Of a stretch of 64,000 bases of DNA, positions 48,138 through 57,383 are shown in pieces (the first letter of the stretch is position 1; every line of letters starts with the position of its first letter). A program made the position numbers and the translations under genes. This DNA comes from Gordonia sp. SID5947 (GTDB lineage Bacteria; Actinomycetota; Actinomycetes; Mycobacteriales; Mycobacteriaceae), in assembly GCF_009862785.1 (NCBI RefSeq), contig NZ_WWHU01000001.1, forward strand, positions 1,674,001-1,738,000, read 5' to 3'. Under the pieces are notes generated by a model. It searched no databases. It saw only the letters and a list, made by a program, of their open reading frames with translations, and had not been told where the DNA came from.

Positions 48138-49598
48138 TCATCGGTCGGCGGCGCCCTCGCGGATCGTCCGCACCGCAGATCGAACCGCGCCCAGCAGAGC
48201 CGAGGCGCCGATCGGCGCCCCGCGGGCGGCGAGATCGGCTGCGTGTCCGTGCACTCGTGCCGCTGCGGCCCCGGCCACGGACGGCCTGAGTCCCGATGCC
48301 ATCAGAGCGCCCGCAATCCCGGAGAGGACGTCACCGGCCCCCGCGGTGGCCGCCCATGACGAACCGGCATCGTTGCCGAACACGTCACCCGAAGGGTCCG
48401 CGACGAGCGTGATCCGCCCTTTGAGGAGGACCGCGACCTGCCATTTCGACGCCAGGTCCGCGACCGCCTGCAACCGGTCGGCCCCGACCTCGGCGCCCGT
48501 CAGACGTGCGAACTCGCCCGCGTGCGGGGTCAGGAGTGTCGGGGCAGAACGTTTCGCGACGAGCTCCGGATGAGCAGCGACAAGAGTGAGCCCGTCGGCA
48601 TCGACGAGCACCGGCAGGTCGGTGGCAAGGATCGCGCGGAGTATCTCCAGTGCTTCGTCATCGGTTCCCATCCCCGGTCCGACCACCCAGGCCTGCACGC
48701 GTCCGGCGTCGTCGAGCGCCGTCACCGCGACCACCTCCGGGAAGTGGGAGACCACCTCGTCGGCAGCCGTCCCGACGTACCGGGTCATCCCGGACGTCGC
48801 GCTCACCGCGGCGCCCGTGGCGAGGATCGCGGCGCCCGGGTAGCGCGCCGAACCGGCGATGACCCCGACCACTCCCTGCGTGTACTTGTCGTCAGCGGCC
48901 CCGGGCACCGGCCAGAGTCGTGCGACGTCGCTGTCGGTGAGTGCCGAGAGTCGAGGCGCGGCACCGTCGGAAGAACCCGGCGGGTCGATGCCGATGTCGA
49001 CCACCGCGACCCGCCCGCACTGCGGGGCGGCGAGCAGGTGAGCGTGACGGGGTGCCCCGAACGTGACCGTGACGGTCGCGCGCACGGCCGGGTCGTGGAT
49101 CCGTCCGGTGTCGGCATCCACACCGGACGGGAGGTCGACGGACACGATCGCCGGCCCTCCGGCGTCGGCGGGCGCGAGACGCCCGAAATGCTCGGCGGCC
49201 GCTGCCCGCAGCGGTCCCCGGCCACCGAGCCCCACGACCCCGTCGACCACCACATCGAGCCCGGGCGGGAGCGCTTCGGCGACCCGGCCGCCGGAGCGGC
49301 GAAACGCAGCGAGGCCGCCGCCATGCGCTTTGTCCGGGTTCAGCAGTACGGCGGTACACGCGACGCCACGGCGCGCCAGAAAGGCCAGTGCATAGAGAGC
49401 GTCGCCGCCGTTGTCACCGGCGCCGACCACACCGCCGACCCGGCGTCCATAACAGCCGCCGGTCGCCGCGAGCTCGTGGAGTACCACCTGCGCCACACCC
49501 ACCGATGCGCGCCGCATCAACGAGCCGTTGGTCAGCAGATGCCCGGTCGCCTGTTCCGCCTGCCGGACGGCGTCGGCGGTGAGATAGCGGATCGACAT
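48138..49598 (-). CDS. nnr: bifunctional NAD(P)H-hydrate epimerase / ADP-dependent dehydratase
   Basis: This 486-residue protein fuses a YjeF N-terminal epimerase domain (about 1-215; VVGAGDNGGDALYAL, SVDLPSGVDADTG) to a ribokinase-like dehydratase domain (about 225-480; LTPHAGEFARL, SSWAATAGAGDVLSGIAGAL). It repairs hydrated NADH and NADPH. It lies between glmS and alr with a 100-base gap to alr, as in M. tuberculosis Rv3433c. Confidence 0.95.
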   Translation of the reverse strand: MSIRYLTADAVRQAEQATGHLLTNGSLMRRASVGVAQVVLHELAATGGCYGRRVGGVVGAGDNGGDALYALAFLARRGVACTAVLLNPDKAHGGGLAAFRRSGGRVAEALPPGLDVVVDGVVGLGGRGPLRAAAAEHFGRLAPADAGGPAIVSVDLPSGVDADTGRIHDPAVRATVTVTFGAPRHAHLLAAPQCGRVAVVDIGIDPPGSSDGAAPRLSALTDSDVARLWPVPGAADDKYTQGVVGVIAGSARYPGAAILATGAAVSATSGMTRYVGTAADEVVSHFPEVVAVTALDDAGRVQAWVVGPGMGTDDEALEILRAILATDLPVLVDADGLTLVAAHPELVAKRSAPTLLTPHAGEFARLTGAEVGADRLQAVADLASKWQVAVLLKGRITLVADPSGDVFGNDAGSSWAATAGAGDVLSGIAGALMASGLRPSVAGAAAARVHGHAADLAARGAPIGASALLGAVRSAVRTIREGAADR

Positions 49599-49607
49599 CG
49601 ACCGTGA

Positions 49608-51470
49608 CTATTCGACGGTGACCGACTTGGCCAGGTTCCGCGGCTTGTCCACGTCATAGCCGCGTGCCTGCGCGACGGTGGCGGCAAAGACCTGCAGCGG
49701 CACCGTCGACACCAGCGGCTGCAGCAGCGTCGGCGTCTTCGGGATCGGGATCAGGTGATCGGCGACGCTCGCGGCGGACAGGTCGTCTTCCTCGGCGATC
49801 ACGATCGTGCGTGCGCCCCGCGCCTGGATCTCCCGGATGTTGCTGACCATCTTGGAATGCAGGAGGGCTCGGCCGTCCGCCGAGGGCATCACGATGATCA
49901 CCGGAAGGCCGTCTTCGATCAGGGCGATCGGACCGTGCTTGAGTTCGCCCGCGGCGAAGCCCTCCGCGTGCATGTACGCGAGCTCTTTGAGCTTGAGGGC
50001 TCCCTCGAGGGCCACCGGGTAGCCGACGTGTCGGCCGATGAAGAGCACGGTGTTGTGATGTGCGAGCGACCGTGCCAGCTCCTGGACCGGCTCCATGGTG
50101 GTGAGGACTTCGTCGACGGCCTTCGACATCAGTTCCAGCGCCGCGAACTCGCGCGCCACCTCGTCGGCGTACTTGGTTCCGCGCGCCTGCGCGAGTGCCA
50201 GCCCGACGAGGTAGGCGGCCACGATCTGCGCCAGGAAACACTTCGTCGAGGCGACACCGATCTCCGGTCCCGCGTGGGTGTAGAGAACGGCGTCGGACTC
50301 ACGCGGGATCTGCGCGCCGTTGGTGTTGCAGATGGCCAGGACCCGGGCCTTCTGATCCTTGGCGTGCCGGACCGCTTCGAGGGTGTCGGCGGTCTCCCCG
50401 GACTGTGAGATCGCGACGACCAGCGTCGAGCGGTCCAGCACCGGGTCGCGGTAGCGGAACTCGCTGGCCAGCTCGACCTCCACGGGGAGCCGGGTCCAGT
50501 GCTCGATGGCGTACTTGGCCAGCAAACCCGCGTGATACGCGGTACCGCAGGCGACGACGAACACCTTGTCGACGTCGCGGAGGTCGTCGTCGGTGAGTCG
50601 CTGTTCGTCGAGGACGATGCGTCCGCCCTCGAGGTGCCCCAGGAGGGTGTCGGCGAGCGCGGCAGGCTGCTCGGCGATCTCCTTCAGCATGAAGAAGTCG
50701 TAGCCACCCTTCTCTGCCGCGGCGAGGTCCCAGTCGATGTGGAAGGGCTTGCCGGCGCGCGGGTCCCCGTCGAAGTCGGAGATCCGGTAGTCGTCGGCGG
50801 TGATCACGACGACCTCGTCCTGTCCGAGTTCGACCGCATCGCGGGTGTGCTCGATGAACGCGGTGACGTCCGAGCTCACGAACATCTCCCCGTCACCGAC
50901 CCCCACCACCAACGGCGTCGACCGGCGTGCGGCGACGATGGTGTCCGGATGGTCCGAGTGCGTGAAGACGAGCGTGAAGGCACCCTCGAGGCGGCGCAAT
51001 GCGGCATAGGCGCTGGAGACGAAATCCCCGGCGGTGGGACCGTCGGTGTAGTAGCTCTCCAGCAGGTGCACAGCGGTCTCGGTGTCGGTGTCGGAGAGGA
51101 ACTCGATCCCGGAGTCCTCGAGCTCGGTCCGCAGCGCCGCATAGTTCTCGATGATGCCGTTGTGGACCACCGCGATCTTGCCGTCGGTGCTCAGATGCGG
51201 GTGCGCATTGCGGTCGGTGGGCTGCCCATGGGTCGCCCAGCGCGTGTGCCCCATGCCGGTGCTACCGGCAAGGTTGTCCGGTCCGACCGTTGCGATCTGC
51301 TTGTCCAGGTTCTCGAGCCGACCGGCCTTCTTCTCGACCACGGTGTTGCCGTGCCCGTCGAGAATGGCCACTCCGGCCGAGTCATATCCGCGGTATTCCA
51401 TCCGCCGAAGTGCCTCGACCACGATGTCCAGCGCATCGCGCCGCCCGACGTATCCGACGATTCCACACAT
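49608..51470 (-). CDS. glmS: glutamine-fructose-6-phosphate aminotransferase
   Basis: This 620-residue enzyme begins MCGIVGYVGRRDA with the nucleophile Cys2 of the glutaminase domain and continues with GMGHTRWATHGQP. Two SIS sugar-isomerase domains follow (VVAISQSGETADTLEA, FIGRHVGYPVALEGALKLKELAYMHAEGF), and it ends RNLAKSVTVE. It makes glucosamine-6-phosphate, the entry to UDP-GlcNAc and peptidoglycan. Downstream glmM supplies the next step about 3 kb away. No glmS ribozyme is apparent in the short upstream gap. Confidence 0.96.
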   Translation of the reverse strand: MCGIVGYVGRRDALDIVVEALRRMEYRGYDSAGVAILDGHGNTVVEKKAGRLENLDKQIATVGPDNLAGSTGMGHTRWATHGQPTDRNAHPHLSTDGKIAVVHNGIIENYAALRTELEDSGIEFLSDTDTETAVHLLESYYTDGPTAGDFVSSAYAALRRLEGAFTLVFTHSDHPDTIVAARRSTPLVVGVGDGEMFVSSDVTAFIEHTRDAVELGQDEVVVITADDYRISDFDGDPRAGKPFHIDWDLAAAEKGGYDFFMLKEIAEQPAALADTLLGHLEGGRIVLDEQRLTDDDLRDVDKVFVVACGTAYHAGLLAKYAIEHWTRLPVEVELASEFRYRDPVLDRSTLVVAISQSGETADTLEAVRHAKDQKARVLAICNTNGAQIPRESDAVLYTHAGPEIGVASTKCFLAQIVAAYLVGLALAQARGTKYADEVAREFAALELMSKAVDEVLTTMEPVQELARSLAHHNTVLFIGRHVGYPVALEGALKLKELAYMHAEGFAAGELKHGPIALIEDGLPVIIVMPSADGRALLHSKMVSNIREIQARGARTIVIAEEDDLSAASVADHLIPIPKTPTLLQPLVSTVPLQVFAATVAQARGYDVDKPRNLAKSVTVE

Positions 51471-51493
51471 AGACAGTCAGCGTACCTGTGAAG

Positions 51494-52453
51494 TCAGCGC
51501 TTACGGGTGCGCCGCTTGCGTGGCTTGACCCCCAGAAGGTGTGACACCGGATCCACCGGCTGCGCGGGCGGGTCGTCGAGGTCGATCACTCCCAGTTTGC
51601 CCAGGGAGGAAGCCGGGTCGGAGAAACCCTGATACGCCGCGTCGCCGGCGACGGTATGCAGCAGAAAACCGGTGCACGCTGCGCGGACGAGGCCGTGGAC
51701 GGCGCGGTCGGACCCGTTCAGCCCCACCAGGGCCTTGACCGTTCGACGTTCCAGCAGATCTCGCGCGTTCGCCTTCGGCACAGTGCGCAACGCCACATCG
51801 CCGGCGTAGGCCTGTGCCAGTGGCAGAGCGTTGGACTCCACGGTGTGCAGTTCACCAGCCCCCGCCACGATCAACCCGGGCGCGGTCACCAGTCCGGCGG
51901 CCGGCAACAGCATCGAGGTCGTCGGTGCAGGGAACAGCGCGGCGACGCCGGCGACCCCGAGCGCCTGCTGCCCCAGCACCGGCTGGTCCGCCGCGGCGAT
52001 GACGGCAGCCGAGGCGCCGAATCCGTGGCCCACGAGTCCGATGCGATCCGGGTCGGCCGTCACCGCGCCGGACCCGAGTGGCACCCGCGAGACCACTGCG
52101 AGCGCCGACCGCAGGTCGGCCGCCAGGCCGACGTCGGACGCGAAGAAGCCGGTGTTCTCGTCCGGCGCGACAGTCACGAAACCCCAGGATGCGAAGTGGT
52201 AGAGGAGGTCCCGATATCGGTGACTGTCCGCCATCCAGGTGTGCCCGACGGCGATCACCGGAAGTCGCCGACCCGACTCCGGCGCGAACACCTGCCCGCG
52301 CATACCGACGATCCCCAGGTCACCGCGCAGGACCCGGTGAGGTCCGCGGCGCGACAACGGCGCCATCAGCTTGTCCGCGGATCCGGACGACTTCGCGTCC
52401 CGCGTCGTCCGCTGAGATCTGGTCTGCCCTGATTTCGCTGCCGGCACTCCCAC
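51494..52453 (-). CDS. alpha/beta hydrolase (chlorophyllase/dienelactone-like)
   Basis: This protein of up to 319 residues has VIAVGHTWMADSHRYRDLLYHFASWGFVTVAPDENTG, the nucleophile elbow GLVGHGFGASAA (Ser replaced by Gly-His-Gly-Phe-Gly, so the usual GxSxG serine is missing), and ends in a basic KPRKRRTRKR tail. The loss of the serine suggests a non-catalytic or altered hydrolase. The first 30 residues are low-complexity and the start (GTG 52453) is uncertain; an ATG 29 codons in is an alternative. It resembles Rv3438-region proteins by position, next to glmS. Confidence 0.75.
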   Translation of the reverse strand: MGVPAAKSGQTRSQRTTRDAKSSGSADKLMAPLSRRGPHRVLRGDLGIVGMRGQVFAPESGRRLPVIAVGHTWMADSHRYRDLLYHFASWGFVTVAPDENTGFFASDVGLAADLRSALAVVSRVPLGSGAVTADPDRIGLVGHGFGASAAVIAAADQPVLGQQALGVAGVAALFPAPTTSMLLPAAGLVTAPGLIVAGAGELHTVESNALPLAQAYAGDVALRTVPKANARDLLERRTVKALVGLNGSDRAVHGLVRAACTGFLLHTVAGDAAYQGFSDPASSLGKLGVIDLDDPPAQPVDPVSHLLGVKPRKRRTRKR

Positions 52454-52456
52454 AGC

Positions 52457-52717
52457 CTATTCGTCCGGGGCGGACCGATGGGGACTGGCCTCGGCCGCGT
52501 CGGCAGGTCGCCGGAATCGGGGCATCGCGACACCGCCGATACCCGCGTCCGTGTCCGCCTCATCGCGCCATCGGCCTTCCGGGCCGGCGTCTGCGGACCG
52601 GAAGCCGGCAAGATCCGCGGCGATACGTCGCTGCGTCGCCGCGTACGCGTGAGAGGCGGCCACGACCTGCGCGGTCGCTCGCCGCGCGACGGCCTCGATC
52701 TGATCTGCGAGGTTCAT
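52457..52717 (-). CDS. small conserved protein, Rv3440c-like
   Basis: This 86-residue protein begins MNLADQIEAVARRATAQVVAASHAYAAT, a helix suitable for pairing, followed by a polar, Asp-rich tail (AGPEGRWRDEADTDAG). It starts 13 bases after the preceding gene and so belongs to the three-gene unit at 52457-54028. By position it matches M. tuberculosis Rv3440c. No function is known. Confidence 0.68.
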   Translation of the reverse strand: MNLADQIEAVARRATAQVVAASHAYAATQRRIAADLAGFRSADAGPEGRWRDEADTDAGIGGVAMPRFRRPADAAEASPHRSAPDE

Positions 52718-52730
52718 CGTCGGCCCGGTC

Positions 52731-53690
52731 TCATTCGTCCCCCGCCAGCGCCAGATCTCCCGCTGACGGAGCAGGCGATTCGTGAGCCTGGGGACCGGGC
52801 GTGGCGGCGGCGCCGGAATCGGGCGCACGGGTTCGCGGGGCGAGTCCGGCATCCTCGGCGGCCGGAGCGACCGCCTCTGGCGCCTGAGCGGTCGGTCCGT
52901 CCATGGTGTCCGGTGTCAAATGCAGTGGGACATCGGGACGGTCGTCGGCAGGCGCCGGCACGGCGTCGTCTGTCGAGCTCTCCCTGTCGGTGTCCGCTCG
53001 CCTGTGTGGCGTCGTCCGCGGTTCCCGTTGGCGCGACTCGGCACTGCCGGGTGTCGTCTGCGGGTACGTCTCGACGTCCATCGTCTCGGTGACGCGATCG
53101 AGTTGTTGCAGGATCTCGTCGATTCCGTCGACGGTGGCACTGGCGGTGGCGAAGTACAGGGTCGCCCTCGACACGATGTCTTCGATCACGACGGCAACCG
53201 GGAGTCCGCCCGCCACTATCGCGGTCGGGACGGCGACCACCGGCACACCTGCCACCAGCGGCGACGTCAGTTGGGCCACGGTGAGATACCACGTCCGCAA
53301 CAGCTGGTCGATGCCCGACGCAGCAGCGCCCGTGGCCTCCGCCAGGGTCCGCAACAGGTGCAGATCCGACTCGGCCCGTCGTTGGTGGTCGATGACCGCG
53401 GCCATCGCGCGCGTCCCCGCCTCGCTCACCCACCCGTGGCCGAGTCGCACCTGTTGCTCAGGCAGTCGATGCAGTTGGTCGGCGACGGCGCGGTGGGCCG
53501 CGTCGAGGCGATGACTGTCGGCGGCCAGACCCGGTACGTCGAACGCGCCGACCATCCGGAATGGCCGGTGTACGTCATCGGCATCGGGCACCCGCGCTCC
53601 CAGCACTGCGCCGAGGGCCAGTACCTTGACGAGATCCTCGATGCCGGCCACCGCCTGGTCACGCAGCGCCGCAAGCGAATCGCTCGTCAT
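52731..53690 (-). CDS. Rv3439c-like protein with WXG/PPE-like helical domain and Pro-rich tail
   Basis: This 319-residue protein has a helical N-terminal half. VRLGHGWVSEAGTRAMAAVI resembles the helix-turn entry of WXG100/PPE-type secretion substrates (W-x3-G followed by long amphipathic helices), and a hydrophobic stretch (PLVAGVPVVAVPTAIVAGGLPVAVVI, about 143-168) lies after it. The last 120 residues are rich in Pro, Thr, Glu and Arg. Its start overlaps the 113-residue gene upstream by four bases. Position between glmS and glmM matches Rv3439c. A role as type VII secretion substrate or partner is my inference. Confidence 0.7.
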   Translation of the reverse strand: MTSDSLAALRDQAVAGIEDLVKVLALGAVLGARVPDADDVHRPFRMVGAFDVPGLAADSHRLDAAHRAVADQLHRLPEQQVRLGHGWVSEAGTRAMAAVIDHQRRAESDLHLLRTLAEATGAAASGIDQLLRTWYLTVAQLTSPLVAGVPVVAVPTAIVAGGLPVAVVIEDIVSRATLYFATASATVDGIDEILQQLDRVTETMDVETYPQTTPGSAESRQREPRTTPHRRADTDRESSTDDAVPAPADDRPDVPLHLTPDTMDGPTAQAPEAVAPAAEDAGLAPRTRAPDSGAAATPGPQAHESPAPSAGDLALAGDE

Positions 53691-54028
53691 CGGGCATCCG
53701 GTCCGTGGGCGTGGAGCCCGTCCACGGTGCGGGCGACCTCGGTTGCGTTGTCGGCGTCGGCGGTCCCGATGAGCGCGACACCCCGTCCCAGGGCGTCGGC
53801 GAGATGATCTGCCGCATGGGCCTGCGCGGTCAGCCGCTCGGTGATGGTGCGGCCCATCTCCCGGTACCGCTCACCCATCTCGCGGTACTCGTCGCCGACC
53901 GCCCAGCGACCGAGTTCATGCGTTCTGATGTCGTCGGCGGCACAGCCGACGACATCGGCGGCGCGACGATAGAACGCGATCACCTTCGAGATCTCCTCGA
54001 CGTCGACGGTCATCTGCGCATCCGACAT
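53687..54028 (-). CDS. small helical protein, WXG100/EspC-like
   Basis: This 113-residue protein starts SDAQMTVDVEEISKVIAFYRRAADVV and reads as two long helices around LGRWAVGDEYREMG, where RWAVG is near the WxG turn. The second helix carries ERLTAQAHAADHLADAL. Size, helical hairpin and lack of a signal peptide resemble WXG100/DUF2580 (EspC-like) secretion substrates. GGAGGGGGG precedes the ATG at 54028. It leads a three-gene unit with the Rv3439c-like and Rv3440c-like genes and lies 4.7 kb from ESX-4 genes. Confidence 0.7.
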   Translation of the reverse strand: MSDAQMTVDVEEISKVIAFYRRAADVVGCAADDIRTHELGRWAVGDEYREMGERYREMGRTITERLTAQAHAADHLADALGRGVALIGTADADNATEVARTVDGLHAHGPDAR

Positions 54029-54142
54029 CGGTCCCCCCTCTCCCAGCACGCCACCGCGTCGAATTCCGTTCGACCGTCCGACCACGGTATGGCGTCGAAG
54101 TTTAGACGCGCCGGGCCACGGACCGGTTCCCGGCCGACGAAG

Positions 54143-54841
54143 TCAGTTCGGGAGAACGACGCCGTGGCGCGCGAGGGCGTCGAGGAGGGCCGTCGGCCGT
54201 TCGGCGGCGGGCGCGTCCCGGACCAACTCGAACGCAGCGCCGAGGTGACGGGAACCCCCATCGGCTTCGTCGCTGTCACCGACCATCAGCGCGTCGGAGG
54301 GTGCGACGCCGAGTGGGTCGAGAGCCGCGCGGAAGATCCGCGGGTCAGGCTTGATCGCACCGACCTCATACGACAGGGCGTACTCGTCGACGAGATGGGC
54401 GACACCGGCCAGCGCGAGGACCGCTCGCAGATCGAAGGCGATGTTGCTCACGACTCCGACCGGGATTCCGGCGGCACGCAGTCCGGTCAGGACCCTCTCG
54501 GTGTCCGGGAAGATCTGCCAGGAGTGGGGGTCGATCACCCGCCCATAGAGCTGCTCGGCGTGCCCTGGAACGGTCAGCCCCGATGCCCGCAGCATCGCCA
54601 GATATGCGCGGCGATGCTGCTGGGGATCGAGATCCCGGCGTTCCCAGGCAATCCGGTCGTCGCCCGCGATCATCGCCGGCAGTCCGACCGGCTGCGTCAT
54701 CCGCCGGATCAACTCCGCCTGGGCGTCGAGATGCAACTCATCGCCGTGTTCGTCATGCAGGCCGTCGAACCAGTCGTCGCGCGCCTCGAACCGGAACAGG
54801 GTCCCCGAGAAGTCGAACAGGACCGCGCTCGGCGAGCTCAC
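54143..54841 (-). CDS. HAD-superfamily hydrolase
   Basis: This 232-residue protein has HAD motif 1 LFDFSGTLF (the second position Ser instead of Asp), motif 2 VVSNIAFD, motif 3 KPDPRIF and motif 4 [10 protein letters not shown]. The cap region is helical (about 20-90). It probably is a small-molecule phosphatase; Asp-to-Ser at the acid/base position may alter activity. Its GTG start overlaps glmM by four bases, so it is coupled to amino-sugar synthesis. Confidence 0.84.
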   Translation of the reverse strand: MSSPSAVLFDFSGTLFRFEARDDWFDGLHDEHGDELHLDAQAELIRRMTQPVGLPAMIAGDDRIAWERRDLDPQQHRRAYLAMLRASGLTVPGHAEQLYGRVIDPHSWQIFPDTERVLTGLRAAGIPVGVVSNIAFDLRAVLALAGVAHLVDEYALSYEVGAIKPDPRIFRAALDPLGVAPSDALMVGDSDEADGGSRHLGAAFELVRDAPAAERPTALLDALARHGVVLPN

Positions 54842-56196
54842 GAGCCGGCGGCCTCGACCACGTCGGCGATCCGGCGCGCCACCGCCCGCGCGGTGTCGGC
54901 GGAACCGGCCTCGACCATCACGCGGACGAGTTGCTCGGTTCCCGACGGACGCAACAGGACTCGGCCGTTGTCGCCGAGTTCGACCTCGGCGTCGGTGACC
55001 GCCTGCTTGACCGCCTGTGACTGGGCGACCGCATGTTTGTCCGCGACCCGGACGTTGATGAGTTCCTGCGGCAGGACCGTCATGATGCCTGCCAGATCGG
55101 CGATGCGCTCTCCTGTCGCAGCCATCTGCTCCATCAGCAGCAGCCCCGTCAGGATGCCGTCGCCGGTGGTGCCCGATCCGGGTACCACGATGTGGCCCGA
55201 CTGCTCCCCGCCGAGCGAGTAGCCGCCGCGGCGCAACTCCTCGAGGACGTACCGGTCGCCGACTGCGGTGGTGTGCAAGGTGATCCCCGCCTCCCGCATC
55301 GCGATGTGCAGGCCGAGGTTGCTCATCACCGTGGTCACGAGAACGTTGTCACGCAATCGGTTCCGTGCGCTCAACGCGGTGGCGAGGATGGCCATGATGG
55401 CATCTCCGTCGACCACCTGCCCGACCGAGTCGACCGCAAGGCAGCGGTCGGCGTCACCGTCATGGGCCAGGCCCAGATCGGCGCCGTGCTCGAGCACCGC
55501 GGCCCGGAGCTTGTCCATGTGGGTGGAACCGCAGTCCTCGTTGATGTTGAGGCCGTCGGGCTCCGCGTGGATCGCGATCACCTCCGCACCCGCGTCGGCG
55601 TACGCCTGGGGTGCGAGCTCTGATGCGGCGCCGTGGGCGCAATCGACGACCACCGTGAGTCCCTCGAGACGATGGCCGATCGCGGCGGCGAGATGAGCGC
55701 GGTAGCGATCGCCCGCGTCGGTCGCGTCCACCACCCGGCCCACGGCCGCGCCGATGGGACGGACAAGGGCGGCGGGATCGAGACCGTCGGCCATCGCGGC
55801 CTCGATCTGGTCCTCGACCGCGTCGTCGAGTTTGTGCCCGCCGCCCGAGAAGAACTTGATCCCGTTGTCGGGCATGGGATTGTGCGACGCCGAGATCATC
55901 ACGCCGAAGTCGGCGCAGTAGTCGGCGGTCAGGAACGCGACGGCAGGGGTTGGCACCACACCGACACGAATTGCGTCGACACCGCTGGCGGCAAGGCCCG
56001 CGCACACCGCGGCCTCCAGCATCTCACCGGAGGCACGGGGATCGCGTCCGACGACGGCCCGCGGCCGGACATCGCGGGTGTCCGCGCCGGCCTCGAAAAC
56101 GACCGCGGCGGCCGAGGCGAGGCGCAACGCGAGCTCTGGAGTGAGCTCGTCGTTGGCCAGGCCCCGGACGCCGTCGGTTCCGAAAAGGCGTGCCAA
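54838..56196 (-). CDS. glmM: phosphoglucosamine mutase
   Basis: This 452-residue phosphohexomutase has the phosphoserine loop [13 protein letters not shown] (Ser about 103), the metal loop DGDADRC, the sugar loop GGEQSGH and the phosphate-binding [12 protein letters not shown]. It converts glucosamine-6-phosphate from GlmS into glucosamine-1-phosphate for UDP-GlcNAc. It starts two bases after the rpsI stop, so it is expressed from the rplM-rpsI operon. Confidence 0.96.
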   Translation of the reverse strand: MARLFGTDGVRGLANDELTPELALRLASAAAVVFEAGADTRDVRPRAVVGRDPRASGEMLEAAVCAGLAASGVDAIRVGVVPTPAVAFLTADYCADFGVMISASHNPMPDNGIKFFSGGGHKLDDAVEDQIEAAMADGLDPAALVRPIGAAVGRVVDATDAGDRYRAHLAAAIGHRLEGLTVVVDCAHGAASELAPQAYADAGAEVIAIHAEPDGLNINEDCGSTHMDKLRAAVLEHGADLGLAHDGDADRCLAVDSVGQVVDGDAIMAILATALSARNRLRDNVLVTTVMSNLGLHIAMREAGITLHTTAVGDRYVLEELRRGGYSLGGEQSGHIVVPGSGTTGDGILTGLLLMEQMAATGERIADLAGIMTVLPQELINVRVADKHAVAQSQAVKQAVTDAEVELGDNGRVLLRPSGTEQLVRVMVEAGSADTARAVARRIADVVEAAGS

Positions 56197-56198
56197 GA

Positions 56199-56768
56199 TC
56201 AGCGCTTGGAGTACTGCGACGCCTTGCGGGCCTTCTTCAGGCCGTACTTCTTGCGCTCCACCGCACGCGGGTCACGGGTGAGGAAGCCGGCCTTCTTGAG
56301 CGCGGGACGGTCCTCGGGGGTGACCTCGATCAGCGCACGGGCGATGCCCAGGCGCAGCGCACCGGCCTGGCCCGAGGGGCCACCGCCGACGAGCTTGGCG
56401 AAGATGTCGAACGACTCGGTGCGCTCGACGGTGACGAGCGGAGCCTTGATCAGCTGCTGGTGCACCTTGTTGGGGAAGTACTCCTCCAAGGTACGACCGT
56501 TGAGCTGGAACTGGCCGGAGCCCGGGACGAGACGCACCCGGACGATGGCCTCCTTGCGGCGGCCGACAGTCTGGATCGGGCGATCGATGACAACCGGCTC
56601 GCGGGAGTCGGCGGCCGGATCGGCCACGACGTCGGTGTCGTAGTCGTCCGAAGCGACCTCGACGGTCTCGACAGCGGCAGCGTCGTCACCGGCGGCTGCG
56701 GCCTGGATCTCGTCGGTGCTCTCCACGATCTCCTCGACGGCCGGATCGTTGATGTTCTCGTTCGTCAC
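56199..56768 (-). CDS. rpsI: 30S ribosomal protein S9 with long acidic N-terminal extension
   Basis: The S9 core starts near residue 62 at [21 protein letters not shown] and runs to the basic tail [18 protein letters not shown], which reaches the P-site tRNA. The first 60 residues ([15 protein letters not shown] through [12 protein letters not shown]) are Asp/Glu/Ala-rich and about 40 residues longer than in M. tuberculosis. Total length is 189. The start overlaps rplM by four bases. Confidence 0.95.
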   Translation of the reverse strand: MTNENINDPAVEEIVESTDEIQAAAAGDDAAAVETVEVASDDYDTDVVADPAADSREPVVIDRPIQTVGRRKEAIVRVRLVPGSGQFQLNGRTLEEYFPNKVHQQLIKAPLVTVERTESFDIFAKLVGGGPSGQAGALRLGIARALIEVTPEDRPALKKAGFLTRDPRAVERKKYGLKKARKASQYSKR

Positions 56769-57208
56769 TGGGCCACCTGCTTGATCTCGAAGGGCACGGG
56801 CCGCTGGGCCTCGTGGGGATGATTCGGGCCTGCGTAGACCTTCAGCTTGGACGCCATGGCGCGGCCGAGCTTGGTGTGCGGCAGCATGCCCTTGACGGCC
56901 TTCTCGACCACGCGCTCGGGGTGGCTCTCCAGCAACTCGGCAGTTGTCTGGACCTTGAGCCCACCCGGATGCCCGGAGTGGCGGTAGTTCAGCTTGCGCT
57001 CGGCCTTGTTGCTGGTCAGCGCAACCTTCTCGGCGTTGATGATGATGACGAAGTCACCGCCATCAGCGTGCGGCGCATAAGTCGGCTTGTGCTTGCCGCG
57101 GAGCAGATTCGCGGTCTGCACGGCCAGCCGGCCGAGCACCACGTCGGTGGCGTCGATGACATGCCACGCATGCGTGATGTCACCGGCCTTCGGGGTGTAG
57201 GTGGGCAC
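56765..57208 (-). CDS. rplM: 50S ribosomal protein L13
   Basis: This 147-residue protein starts [19 protein letters not shown] and contains [37 protein letters not shown], standard L13. The GTG at 57208 has GAGG seven bases upstream and matches the mycobacterial start. It leads rplM-rpsI-glmM-HAD. A promoter lies about 135 bases upstream. Confidence 0.96.
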   Translation of the reverse strand: MPTYTPKAGDITHAWHVIDATDVVLGRLAVQTANLLRGKHKPTYAPHADGGDFVIIINAEKVALTSNKAERKLNYRHSGHPGGLKVQTTAELLESHPERVVEKAVKGMLPHTKLGRAMASKLKVYAGPNHPHEAQRPVPFEIKQVAQ

Positions 57209-57342
57209 AGTTGTCCTCAACTCTGTCGATGGGTGCTGGTCGGATGCGATGACAGAGGAGACTCCCGGCGACCAGTGGGGACCCGGGCCTCGGCTATCTC
57301 CTTCCGGTCACCCGGCGAGAAGATGTCACGCACCAGCGATCC

Positions 57343-57372
57343 AGACTACGCGAAGCCCCTGATCAGGGTCAA
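57343..57372 (-). promoter_or_regulatory. rplM operon promoter (TTGACC - 18 - TAGTCT)
   Basis: On the minus strand TTGACC (57372-57367) and TAGTCT (57348-57343) are 18 bases apart, with the palindrome CCCTGATCAGGG at 57357-57368 overlapping the -35 side. Start would be near 57336, giving a leader of about 128 bases before rplM, long enough for ribosomal autoregulation. Confidence 0.55.
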
Positions 57373-57383
57373 AACGCAGGGGG

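Noticed and set aside
51471..51493. A glmS ribozyme upstream of glmS
   Set aside because: The upstream gap is 23 bases, far too short, and the ribozyme is not expected in this lineage.
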